This document shows, piece by piece, positions 11,491-23,000 of a DNA stretch of 64,000 bases (the stretch's first letter is position 1; each line of letters begins with the position of its first letter). A program made the position numbers and the translations under genes. The stretch lies in contig NC_091973.1 of assembly GCF_036711975.1 (NCBI RefSeq), positions 2,666,001-2,730,000 on the forward strand, read 5' to 3'. Below the pieces are notes generated by a model. The model saw nothing but the letters and a program-made list of their open reading frames with translations. It ran no database searches and was not told the DNA's origin. Source of the DNA: Onthophagus taurus (taxonomy: Eukaryota; Arthropoda; Insecta; Coleoptera; Scarabaeidae).

Positions 11491-14400
11491 TTATTGGGTA
11501 ACATTGATACCTGCTCTGCGTAAGAGCATCTTTTCATTCTCATTCAAGAACTTTAATAACGTCGGATACGTAGGCGTTTGCGAAACGGTTCGTAAAAAAT
11601 CAACGATATAACCATCGATTCTATCAAATTTTATATATTCTTCGAATATCATATTGTCCAAGGAAACGTCAGAATTTGGATCCAAAATAAACGATTCTTC
11701 TTCAATATTTGGCTAAAAATTATATTTTAAAAGTATAACAAATCGCTTTTTTAATTAATTTAAAATTAATTACCTCGTCGTAATCTTCAACCCCGACGTT
11801 ATCCTCTTCATAAACAGCATTCTCTTCGTTATCGTTATTAGCACGCGACGTTTCTTCGGTATTCTCCGTTCCTATGCACGAGACGCAAAGCGAGAGTATT
11901 TCTAAAATTTTCGCCAATAAAGGCACATCAACGGTTTCCGGAAAAAAACCTTTGAATACTTTCTTGTGCGGGATTGTAAAATTAAATAATTGGTGGTTAT
12001 TGTGTTGTAAGGCGTACTCCATCACGCGTGATAGAGCAAATAAACTAATAAAGAAAAATCATCAAAAATTAAAAGTAATAAAGTTTTAATCCTACCTTAA
12101 TCTAAGTTCATATTTCACTAAAAATAATCCATTCGCTTTAATCCACCTGTGTAAAATATAAGCGAGGGCACTATCTCCATTAGGACCTGGAATAACGCTC
12201 AGAGTATTGATCAATGTGTCTGTGTGAACGTGAAATAAGTAAACAAAAATGATCAATAACCCATCGTTGAAATGATGTTTAAAATAGTTCATTCGTGTTA
12301 ATGTTGATTTTATTATGCAGTCGAAATGTTGAGGCGTTAAGGCGTTTGATAAATATTTTAATGTGGCCAAGCATACGCGTCCGGCTGCCTTACAAACTAT
12401 AGTTGACATTCCCGGGTCTAAAATGTGCTTTATTATATCCATTACAAAATCTAGCCCGGTTTTTCCCGAACTACTTCTAATTGCGCACACTTGATTAGGC
12501 GCTTTTGCTATACAATAACAAATACAAACGGTAGCACACTAAAAAAAAAATAAATATCAAAAATTTAAGTCATTAATACATTAAATAAATATACTCACTG
12601 ATATAGCGAGGCATTCGTTTGAAGTTAAAATAATCCTGTACATACAATTAAAGCTCTCTTCAATTAATCCCTGATTAATAGGAACTGGAGCGTGTTCAAT
12701 AATTGTTTTAATAACGTGCAAGGCGACGTTCTGATATTCAACGTCGATGCATTTATCCGGTTCGCCGACGATTACTTTAATAATTTCCGGAAACATAATA
12801 TCTTGCATGTAGCCAATACACAAACTATTTTTACTCAGCTCCGAAATTGTTTTAAAATACAAATCGCTAAAACCAGGAAATGATAGGTTCTTCCAAAAGT
12901 AATTTCGTAATAAAGGAACAATTTTTTCTAATAAATCTGGGACTGATGTGCTGTCAAACTGAATTATAACAAGTTAAAATAATCTAGTTTTTTATAAGAC
13001 GGCGGTTACTTTAGTTCAAAAAAAATGTTTCACAACACTAAATTCTTATCAAAGTAACCGTCGCCTAATACTGACGATATATACAATGGAACATCGATTA
13101 TTGGAGGTTCTACTGTACATACATAATCTTGTTGATGGATAATACATTATAAAAACAATTATATCTTACTTCTATTAACGCGTGAATACACTTTAACATA
13201 ATATAACACAATCTTGGTGACAGATCTTGAGCATTAACAACACATTCGGCAATATTTTTTAAATTTTGCGTAAATTCTTGAACATATCTTTGACTACGTT
13301 TCACTTCTTGACAATGTTTTTCCAAGGCACTAATTAAAAAGAATAAAAATAATTTTTTAACGCTATTACACAAATATTAACTTGTATTTTAACCTGTTTG
13401 AAATTTATGGAAGAAATATTCCGCTCCAAGTATTATAAACAATACCCAGGGCGGCCGACGTCTTCGAAGTCGGCCGAGATTGTTTTTTCCATACATTTCA
13501 AGCAGGGTAATCTTATTATATTGTATGATATTTGGGGCGGCTGACGTTTTCTAAGTTGGTCGAGATTATTTCCCTTAACCTGCTTGAAATGTATGGAAGA
13601 AAGAATCTCGGCCGCCCCAAGTATCATGATATTAAATGTGGAGTAACACACTATATACTTACATTAATCCAGCCATTCTAACTACGTTATTGTTAGTTCG
13701 TAAACTATTTAAAATGACATTGACGTGTGATATGAGCGCTTCGCGTTCTAAATATTTGGATAAAGTGCCGCCTAAAAGTACGATGCGAACGTAGAAGAAA
13801 ACGTGATCTCTGGCATAGTTAGTTTCAAGCAAATTTGTCCACATGGCTAGTTGAGGTTTGATGTTTATTCCGACTGGAGTTCTATCATCTTTATTATAAA
13901 TTTCGTAGATTGTTTGTATCATATACATTAAGCTTTCTTGTGTACGCACCCAGTAAGTTACATTCTCAATTTTTGCACAACTTTCTTCTAATACTCTAGC
14001 TATTAGTATATCTATTGCTGGTACTAAATGATTTTCTGGTACAGTAAAAACCAATGTCTAAAACGAATTATTTGTGATAACAGAATACACAATAAAACAA
14101 AAAATTTACCGTAAATATTTTTCTAACATATAATCGTACGTTATTTTCAATAGAATCTCCTGAATGATCGTTATAAAAAGCTTCTTCATCATCAAACCAT
14201 TGCATTTCTTGTTCAATGGTAACACTCATGAACACAATAAATTTACAAAGTACCTCTGGAAGATTTTTGTATATGAACTCTTTACCCGAGTCCACCTGTA
14301 AGATGGCCGTTTGAAAAATGCGCAACGAATTGCATATGAGCTCTAATAAGTCGCCGTGATGTCCGGAAAAATCCAGGGCGTTGGGGTCCATTACGGCGGC

Positions 14401-16320
14401 CGTGTAAGCTGATTGGCACTTATTAAAAATTTCCCACGTAACCGGGATTAATCGTTGGACAGCCTTTTTTATCATATTCGGTAAATACAAGTAAACATTA
14501 AATAGAAACCTATAAATTTCCGCTTTTAAACAATAATCGACCTTATCACTAAACGGCTGGTACAAAATCGTTATTAATAAATCACAAAAATATTCTATTG
14601 CGTTTAATGTCGTATCTTCGCGACAACGATTACTGGTATAATCCGTATGTATTAACATTGATGTTATTGATATAGCCAACGATCGATTTGAGGTAACACA
14701 CTAAAATAAAAAATAATTATTGTGTATTTATATTTTTCGCACACATCATATTAGTATTTATAAAAAACTATAAATGACACGTTAATATAAAATAAAGTAT
14801 AAAAAATGGTCGCACAAGTTCTTGTTAAGCTTTTTTCTTATATTATGGACATTACTTGGGGCGGCCAATGTCCTAGAAGTAATTTCCGAATAATTTCCGA
14901 CATAATCTCGGCCGACTTCGAAGACGTCGGCCGCCCTAAATATCATGAACAATAATCTCGGTCGGATACTTGGAAATAAAGATTGTCAAATCCGAGTGGA
15001 GAAGACTTCCTTGCGTTTAGTAGCATCTTCCGTATGTGGTTGAATTCCCAGCTGTTTTTAATAAAAATATCCAACAACATGGTGTTGAATAACAACTAAA
15101 ATTAGAATTGAGACTAAACCCGAATGCTCAGTCAAAAGTATTAGGTCCTCAAAGATTATATATATTATTAGATCTGAACTCGCAACATCCCATGATCAAC
15201 TTTAACATGATGATGATGGAATTGGATTTGTATTGGAAGTACGCCTTGTTTTAACAAGCAGAAATGATATGCGATGGACAAAATTTGAAGAATTTCTAGA
15301 AGATGTACTCCATTTATACTCTAAGGCAGAGAAAAGACATGGTAAGTACTACACCAGCAGGATTTATTTGCCTCCCTTATGTTTCAGGTGTGACAGAGCG
15401 GATTGCAAGGTGCCTGATGATATCAAACTGACCCTATTAAACAAAGCGGGCGTCTATCGCCTATCCTGCAGTTATAGGAAGTATTATGATAGCAAAATTA
15501 GACATAAAATTTAGAGTAACATCAAGGAGAGAACTTCAATCGCGTTTTTCTTGTAACAACATTAAAATTAAAAAAAATAAATCTTAAATTGGTTGCTTCT
15601 TTTGTCGTTTTTTTTTTTTAATTCTTATTCAAACAATATTTTTTATATTTCCGAAATGATACATCACATTTATAGTTTTTTTATAATACCTTGACCTGAA
15701 TTAAATGACTTACCATATCATTTTGACAAACTTTATATAAATACTCATAAATATTTGGTGTTAATAATATAAGTTGACCTCTACAAGCAACTTTAGTGAA
15801 TTCGTTTAAAAAATGAAGACCTCCAACAACATCATTAGAAGTTTGAGATGATAATTTACAAGTTAACATAGCTATCATATCATTCCAAACATTAGGAAAA
15901 TCATAAACGGCGATTGTAGCTAACGTGGATGCTACAGCATTCTGAACTTTAGGAATATTATCTGAAAGACCCGTGGGTAAAACACTACGTAATTTCTTTT
16001 TGATTGTATCAGCAACAACGGGTTCTATAAAAAAAGGATCTCCTTGTCTCCAATGTGTTTTAATATACTTTGTTAATAAAACACTAGCCATTTGGCGCTC
16101 TTCTAACGCTTCATCAGTGGTTAATAATATTTCAGCTAAATGTAAACTATAATCTAAAAAAAAAATAAATAAAAAAGTTAGGTTAAGTTTAAAATTTTAA
16201 TGCGAATTTACCATCTGTTACTTCTAAAGCCTTCTGTCTTTCCTCTGCAAGCCTTCGAACATCGTTATCAGCACTTAGCATGCAACTTACAGTTTGCAGA
16301 AGGGCTTCTTTGAGGTCCAT
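11491..16320 (-). CDS. Ipo9: Importin-9 (karyopherin-beta nuclear import receptor)
   Basis: Nine exons join in phase: 16212-16320, 15714-16153, 14110-14700, 13666-14057, 13170-13329, 12599-12958, 12096-12538, 11774-12044 and 11491-11712. They give 995 aa; human importin-9 is about 1040. The product is a HEAT-repeat receptor that carries cargo such as core histones and actin into the nucleus with Ran. The N terminus (MDLKEALLQTV, then LEERQMASVLLTKYIKTHW) matches the importin-beta N-terminal domain. Residues about 885-922 form the acidic loop typical of this member (NDNEENAVYEEDNVGVEDYDE). The C-terminal exon keeps the family ending, with NENEKMLLRRAGI close to human NDNERRVLQTIGI. Intron 3 (13330-13665 is intron 4) holds repeats and a Penelope-like fragment, but all GT-AG sites are intact. 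The next gene, AP-3 beta, is in tandem 0.7 kb upstream. Confidence 0.95.
13391..13635. repeat. Solitary hairpin-core element in importin-9 intron 4
   Basis: An isolated copy of the dispersed element. It contains one intact core at 13452-13476, one mutated core near 13540, and outer arms related to CCTGCTTGAAATTTATGGAA in both orientations. It lies between importin-9 exons 4 and 5, and shows the element outside a tandem array. Confidence 0.8.
14853..14975. repeat. Fragment of hairpin-core element in importin-9 intron 3
   Basis: One intact core lies at 14899-14923, with flanking ATAATCTC and CGCCCTAAATATCATGA. A damaged partner (GGCGGCCAATGTCCTAGAAG) lies about 40 bp before it. It is a short, decayed copy inside an intron. 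Confidence 0.75.
15000..15515 (+). pseudogene. Decayed Penelope-like retroelement fragment (C-terminal part)
   Basis: On the strand opposite to importin-9, inside intron 3, conceptual translation shows LPYVSGVTERIARCL at about 15372-15415. In another frame it shows KAGVYRLSCSYRKYY at about 15443-15490. In Penelope-like elements a PYV-G-(S/T)E-IARxL segment is followed by a GIY-YIG endonuclease that begins with a xGVYxLxC strand. The two pieces are in different frames and stop codons follow, so the copy is dead. Similarity is by memory of the family; a translated search would decide. Confidence 0.5.
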
Positions 16321-17023
16321 CGTATTTTTTGGAACTTAACCTTTAATAAAACTAACTTTATCACAACATAAATTTTTAAATGAAATTCGGTTCTTTCTTC
16401 GTCTTCTATCGTAGATAAATAAATTAAATAACGGCTAACGCCGCCGAAAATACGATTTCATATTAAAATAATGTTTTATTTCTGTGGTCGGACTGTCAAA
16501 TTCGCGTGAATCGAAAAACAAATGCGAAACGGCATGTCATAACCACCTCCTGTACAAAAGCTCAACTATTAATGATTCAAAAAAAAGTTATTAATGTAAT
16601 AACTTTCTAATTATTCATTCAATTATTCATATTAGACTGAGTAGTTCTTAAATTTTTGATTTTGAAAAATGTTGGGTCATTTAATTTATAAGGACGTAGT
16701 GATTTTATCGAGTCATGTTGGTATGAGAAAAGTTACTAAATGTCAAATCTTTTGAAATAATTAAAAAAAAATGTTTTTATAGAATTTATTATAACATTTT
16801 TTATATAGTATATTTCTTTACAATACGTATCAAAATGTTAAATACAATTTTTTTATAGCGGATAATAACATAATAGCAATACAAACTTCCGATTAAGGAA
16901 TATTTATATCACAAGAGATTTTTTTTTCTTAAGAGAACTCTTATAACAAGATATAAAGAATCAAAGGATCGTTCTTTTCGAAATAAATATAACAAGAACG
17001 TAGAGATATTCACGTAAATACGA
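16321..17023. other. Importin-9 promoter side / AP-3 beta 3' flank
   Basis: AT-rich DNA between the importin-9 start codon and the AP-3 beta stop codon. It must contain the importin-9 5' UTR and promoter and the AP-3 beta 3' UTR. No coding exon or repeat was recognised. Confidence 0.6.
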
Positions 17024-20000
17024 TCACTGTTGCAGCGATTGTTTCAGCTCGTTGAGTAGCATTGACCCCACCACTAATTTTTCACAATTGACTTTTATCG
17101 ACATACTATTATCTACAGTTACTTGTATCAGTACCAAAGATTTCGATTTTAAAGTTTCACCAACAAACCTACAAAAAAATACATGTATAGTCAATTAAAA
17201 TCACCAAAAATATCATTTTATATACCTATAAACATTACTATCTTGGTTTCCTTGTACAATATCAACATTCGCCTCCATAAACACTTTTTGACAAACATCA
17301 ATGGCATTATTTATATTACAAGTAACGCTATGCTCATTCATTCCTTTCAATTTTCCTTGATGAGTCTCAAACGTTTGTAAAGAAATCGCAACTGGTCTTA
17401 ACAACTCACCAATCGTTGGTTTTAAACTAATTGTATTTGTTCCTTTTATGAAAAAAAATTTGGTATTAAAAAAAATCTTTTTTGGTCACTTTAGATTATC
17501 ATCAGTCGAATTATCAGGCAGATTGAATAACTTGGTAACTGCCACTGCGCCCTTCCCAAAATTTTCAAAATGGTCATAGATTTATGGAAAAAATTAAATG
17601 TGTGATATCGACATGCTTCAAGAACGCCGATGCAAGAAGAGTCACAAAATGATGCATTTTTATGAGAAAATCTATAGGAAAAAGAAGTTGGTGTTTGTTG
17701 AACTTGGGGCGGCCGACGTCTTCGAAGTCGGCCGAGATGGAGTCGGAAAGCTGGGCGAGGTGAAGAACACGATCGCTGATTCCCCTCATTAATAGATTCG
17801 GCTGATGATGACCCAAAGAAATGTTTTAAATTCTTTTTTTATAAATAACTGATTGAATAAAACAATTTTTACATCAGTCGAATTATCAGGCGGATTGAGT
17901 AACTTGGTAACTGCCACTGCGCCCTTCCCAAAATTTTCAAAATGGTCTTGGATTTATGGAAAAAATTAAATGTGTGATATCGACATGCTTCAAGAACGCC
18001 GATGCAAGAAGAGTCACAAAATGATGCATTTTTATGAGAAAATCTATAGGAAAAAGAAGTTGGTGTTTGTTGAACTTGGGGCGGCCGACGTCTTCGAAGT
18101 CGGCCGAGATGGAGTCGGAAAGCTGGGCGAGGTGAAGAACACGATCGCTGATTCCCCTCATTAATAGATTCGGCTGATGATGACCCAAAGAAATGTTTTA
18201 AATTCTTTTTTTATAAATAACTGATTGAATAAAACAATTTTTACATCAGTCGAATTATCAGGCGGATTGAGTAACTTGGTAACTGCCACTGCGCCCTTCC
18301 CAAAATTTTCAAAATGGTCTTGGATTTATGGAAAAAATTAAATGTGTGATATCGACATGCTTCAAGAACGCCGATGCAAGAAGAGTCACAAAATGATGCA
18401 TTTTTATGAGAAAATCTATAGGAAAAAGAAGTTGGTGTTTGTTGAACTTGGGGCGGCCGACGTCTTCGAAGTCGGCCGAGATGGAGTCGGAAAGCTGGGC
18501 GAGGTGAAGAACACGATCGCTGATTCCCCTCATTAATAGATTCGGCTGATGATGACCCAAAGAAATGTTTTAAATTCTTTTTTTATAAATAACCGATTGA
18601 ATAAAACAATGTTTACATCAGTCGAATTATCAGGCGGATTGAGTAACTTGGTAACTGCCACTGCGCCCTTCCCAAAATTTTCAAAATGGTCATAGATTTA
18701 TTGAAAAAATTAAATGTGTGATATCGACATGCTTCAAGAACGCCGATGCAAGAAGAGTCACAAAATGATGCATTTTTATGAGAAAATCTATAGGAAAAAG
18801 AAGTTGGTGTTTGTTGAACTTGGGGCGGCCGACGTCTTCGAAGTCGGCCGAGATGGAGTCAGAAAGCTGGGCGAGGTGAAGAACACGATCGCTGATTCCA
18901 CTCATTAATACATTCGGCTGATGATGACCCAAAGAAATGTTTTAAATTCTTTTTTTATAAATAACTGATTGAATAAAACAATTTTTACATCAGTCGAATT
19001 ATCAGGCGGATTGAGTAACTTGGTAACTGCCACTGCGCCCTTCCCAAAATTTTCAAAATGGTCTTGGATTTATGGAAAAAATTAAATGTGTGATATCGAC
19101 ATGCTTCAAGAACGCCGATGCAAAAAGAGTCACAAAATGATGCATTTTTATGAGAAACTCTATAGGAAAAAGAAGTTGGTGTTTGTTGAACTTGGGGCGG
19201 CCGACGTCTTCGAAGTCGGCCGAGATGGAGTCGGAAAGCTGGGCGAGGTGAAGAACACGATCGCTGATTCCCCTCATTAATAGATTCGGCTGATGATGAC
19301 CCAAAGAAATGTTTTAAATTCTTTTTTTATAAATAACCGATTGAATAAAACAATGTTTACATCAGTCGAATTATCAGGCGGATTGAGTAACTTGGTAACT
19401 GCCACTGCGCCCTTCCCAAAATTTTCAAAATGGTCATAGATTTATTGAAAAAATTAAATGTGTGATATCGACATGCTTCAAGAACGCCGATGCAAGAAGA
19501 GTCACAAAATGATGCATTTTTATGAGAAAATCTATAGGAAAAAGAAGTTGGTGTTTGTTGAACTTGGGGCGGCCGACGTCTTCGAAGTCGGCCGAGATGG
19601 AGTCAGAAAGCTGGGCGAGGTGAAGAACACGATCGCTGATTCCCCTCATTAATAGATTCGGCTGATGATGACCCAAAGAAATGTTTTAAATTCTTTTTTT
19701 ATAAATAACTGATTGAATAAAACAATTTTTACATCAGTCGAATTATCAGGCGGATTGAGTAACTTGGTAACTGCCACTGCGCCCTTCCCAAAATTTTCAA
19801 AATGGTCTTGGATTTATGGAAAAAATTAAATGTGTGATATCGACATGCTTCAAGAACGCCGATGCAAGAAGAGTCACAAAATGATGCATTTTTATGAGAA
19901 AATCTATAGGAAAAAGAAGTTGGTGTTTGTTAAACTTGGGGCGGCCGACGTCTTCGAAGTCGGCCGAGATGGAGTCGGAAAGCTGGGCGAGGTGAAGAAC

Positions 20001-23000
20001 ACGATCGCTGATTCCCCTCATTAATAGATTCGGCTGATGATGACCCAAAGAAATGTTTTAAATTCTTTTTTTATAAATAACTGATTGAATAAAACAATTT
20101 TTACATCAGTCGAATTATCAGGCGGATTGAGTAACTTGGTAACTGCCACTGCGCCCTTCCCAAAATTTTCAAAATGGTCTTGGATTTATGGAAAAAATTA
20201 AATGTGTGATATCGACATGCTTCAAGAACGCCGATGCAAGAAGAGTCACAAAATGATGCATTTTTATGAGAAAATCTATAGGAAAAAGAAGTTGGTGTTT
20301 GTTAAACTTGGGGCGGCCGACGACTTCGAAGTCGGCCGAGATGGAGTCGGAAAGCTGGGCGAGGTGAAGAACACGATCGCTGATTCCCCTCATTAATAGA
20401 TTCGGCTGATGATGACCCAAAGAAATGTTTTAAATTCTTTTTTTATAAATAACTGATTGAATAAAACAATTTTTACATCAGTCGAATTATCAGGCGGATT
20501 GAGTAACTTGGTAACTGCCACTGCGCCCTTCCCAAAATTTTCAAAATGTTCTTGGATTTATGGAAAAAATTAAATGTGTGATATCGACATGCTTCAAGAA
20601 CGCCGACGCAAGAAGAGTCACAAAATGATGCATTTTTATGAGAAAATCTATAGGAAAAATAAATTGGTGTTTGTTAAACTTGGGGCGGCCGACGTCTTCG
20701 AAGTCGGCCGAGATGGAGTCGGAAAGCTGGGCGAGGTGAAGAACACGATCGCTGATTCCCCTCATTAATAGATTCGGCTGATGATGACCCAAAGAAATGT
20801 TTTAAATTCTTTTTTATAAACAACTGATTGAATAAAACAATTTTCACATCAGTCGAATTATCAGGCGGATTGAGTAACTTGGTAACTGCCACTGCGCCCT
20901 TCCCAAAATTTTCAAAATGGTCATAGATTTATGGAAAAAATTAAATGTGTGATATCGATATGCTTCAAGAACGCCGATGCAAGAAGAGTCACAAAATGAT
21001 GCATTTTTATGCGAAAATCTATAGGAAAAAGAAGTTGGTGTTTGTTAAACTTGGGGCGGCCGACGTCTTCGAACTCGGCCGAGATGGAGTCGAAAAGCTG
21101 GGCGAGGTGAAGAACACGATCGCTGATTCCCCTCATTAATAGATTCGGCTGATGATGACCCAAAGAAATGTTTTAAATTCTTTTTTTATAAATAACTGAT
21201 TGAATAAAACAATTTTTACATCAGTCGAATTATCAGGCGGATTGAGTAACTTGGTAACTGCCACTGCGCCCTTCCCAAAATTTTCAAAATGGTCATAGAT
21301 TTATGGAAAAAATTAAATGTGTGATATCGACATGCTTCAAGAACGCCGATGCAAGAAGAGTCACAAAATGATGCATTTTTATGAGAAAATCTATAGGAAA
21401 AAGAAGTTGGTGTTTGTTAAACTTGGGGTGGCCGACGTCTTCGAAGTCGGCCGAGATGGAGTCGGAAAGCTGGGCGAGGTGAAGAACACGACCGCTGATT
21501 CCCCTCATTAATAGATTCGGCTGATGATGACCCAAAGAAATGTTTTAAATTCTTTTTTTATAAATAACTGATTGAATAAAACAATTTTTACATCAGTCGA
21601 ATTATCAGGCGGATTGAGTAACTTGGTAACTGCCACTGCGCCCTTCCCAAAATTTTCAAAATGGTCTTGGATTTATGGAAAAAATTAAATGTGTGATATC
21701 GACATGCTTCAAGAACGCCGATGCAAGAAGAGTCACAAAATGATGCATTTTTATGAGAAAATTTATAGGAAAAAGAAGTTGGTGTTTGTTAAACTTGGGG
21801 CGGCCGACGTCTTCGAAGTCGGTCGAGATGGAGTCAAAAAGCTGGGCGAGGTGAAGAACAGGATCGCTGATTCCCCTCATTAATAGATTCGGCTGATGAT
21901 GACCCAAAGAAATGTTTTAAATTCTTTTTTTATAAATAACTGATTGAATAAAACAATTTTTACATCAGTCGAATTATCAGGCGGATTGAGTAACTTGGTA
22001 ACTGCCACTGCGCCCTTCCAAAATTTTCAAAATGGTCTTGGATTTATGGAAAAAATTAAATGTGTGATATCGACATGCTTCAAGAACGCCGATGCAAGAA
22101 GAGCCACAAAATGATGCATTTTTATGAGAAAATCTATAGGAAAAAGAAGTTGGTGTTTGTTGAACTTGGGGCGGCCGACGACTTCGAAGTCGGCCGAGAT
22201 GGCGTCGGAAAGCTGGGCGAGGTGAAGAACACGATCGCTGATTCCCCTCATTAATAGATTCGGCTGATGATGACCCAAAGAAATGTTTTAAATTCTTTTT
22301 TTATAAATAACTGATTGAATAAAACAATGTTTACATCAGTCGAATTATCAGGCGGATTGAGTAACTTGGTAACTGCCACTGCGCCCTTCCCAAAATTTTC
22401 AAAATGGTCTTGGATTTATGGAAAAAATTAAATGTGTGATATCGACATGCTTCAAGAATGCCGATGCAAGAAGAGTCACAAAATGATGCATTTTTATGAG
22501 AAAATCTATAGGAAAAATAAATTGGTGTTTGTTAAACTTGGGGCGGCCGACGTCTTCGAAGTCGGCCGAGATGGAGTCGGAAAGCTGGGCGAGGTGAAGA
22601 ACACGATCGCTGATTCCACTCATTAATAGATTCGGCTGATGATGACCCAAAGAAATGTTTTAAATTTTTTTTTATAAATAACTGATTGAAAAAAACAATT
22701 TTTACCTAGAGATGAAATAATATCAAGCGAGACCGGCGATAAAGAATCATTAAAATCAATTCCTAAATAAACAGGAACACTTAATCCCGGCTTTAACGTT
22801 TCAATAGCTGAAAATTTCGCTATCGTAACGGCAGGTACGAGTTTCTAAAATAAAAAAATTAAGAATTACCAAAAAATCAATAATAAAAAAAATTTCTTAC
22901 TTGATCTATATGTATGTTAGTAATATCTTCATTTAACGTGTTGGTAAAAACCAAAATTAAATTAACCATTTGCGGTGAGTAAACATGAGGTGATCTACTA

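Noticed and set aside
17574-22650. 64-codon plus and 80-83 codon minus frames intact in nearly every 372-bp unit
   Set aside because: Open on both strands at once, with no family features, inside an AP-3 beta intron. Near-identical units keep the frames open by default.
17497-22705. Regular repeats that might suggest a CRISPR array
   Set aside because: Units are 372 bp with no short repeat/unique spacer alternation, in a eukaryotic intron.
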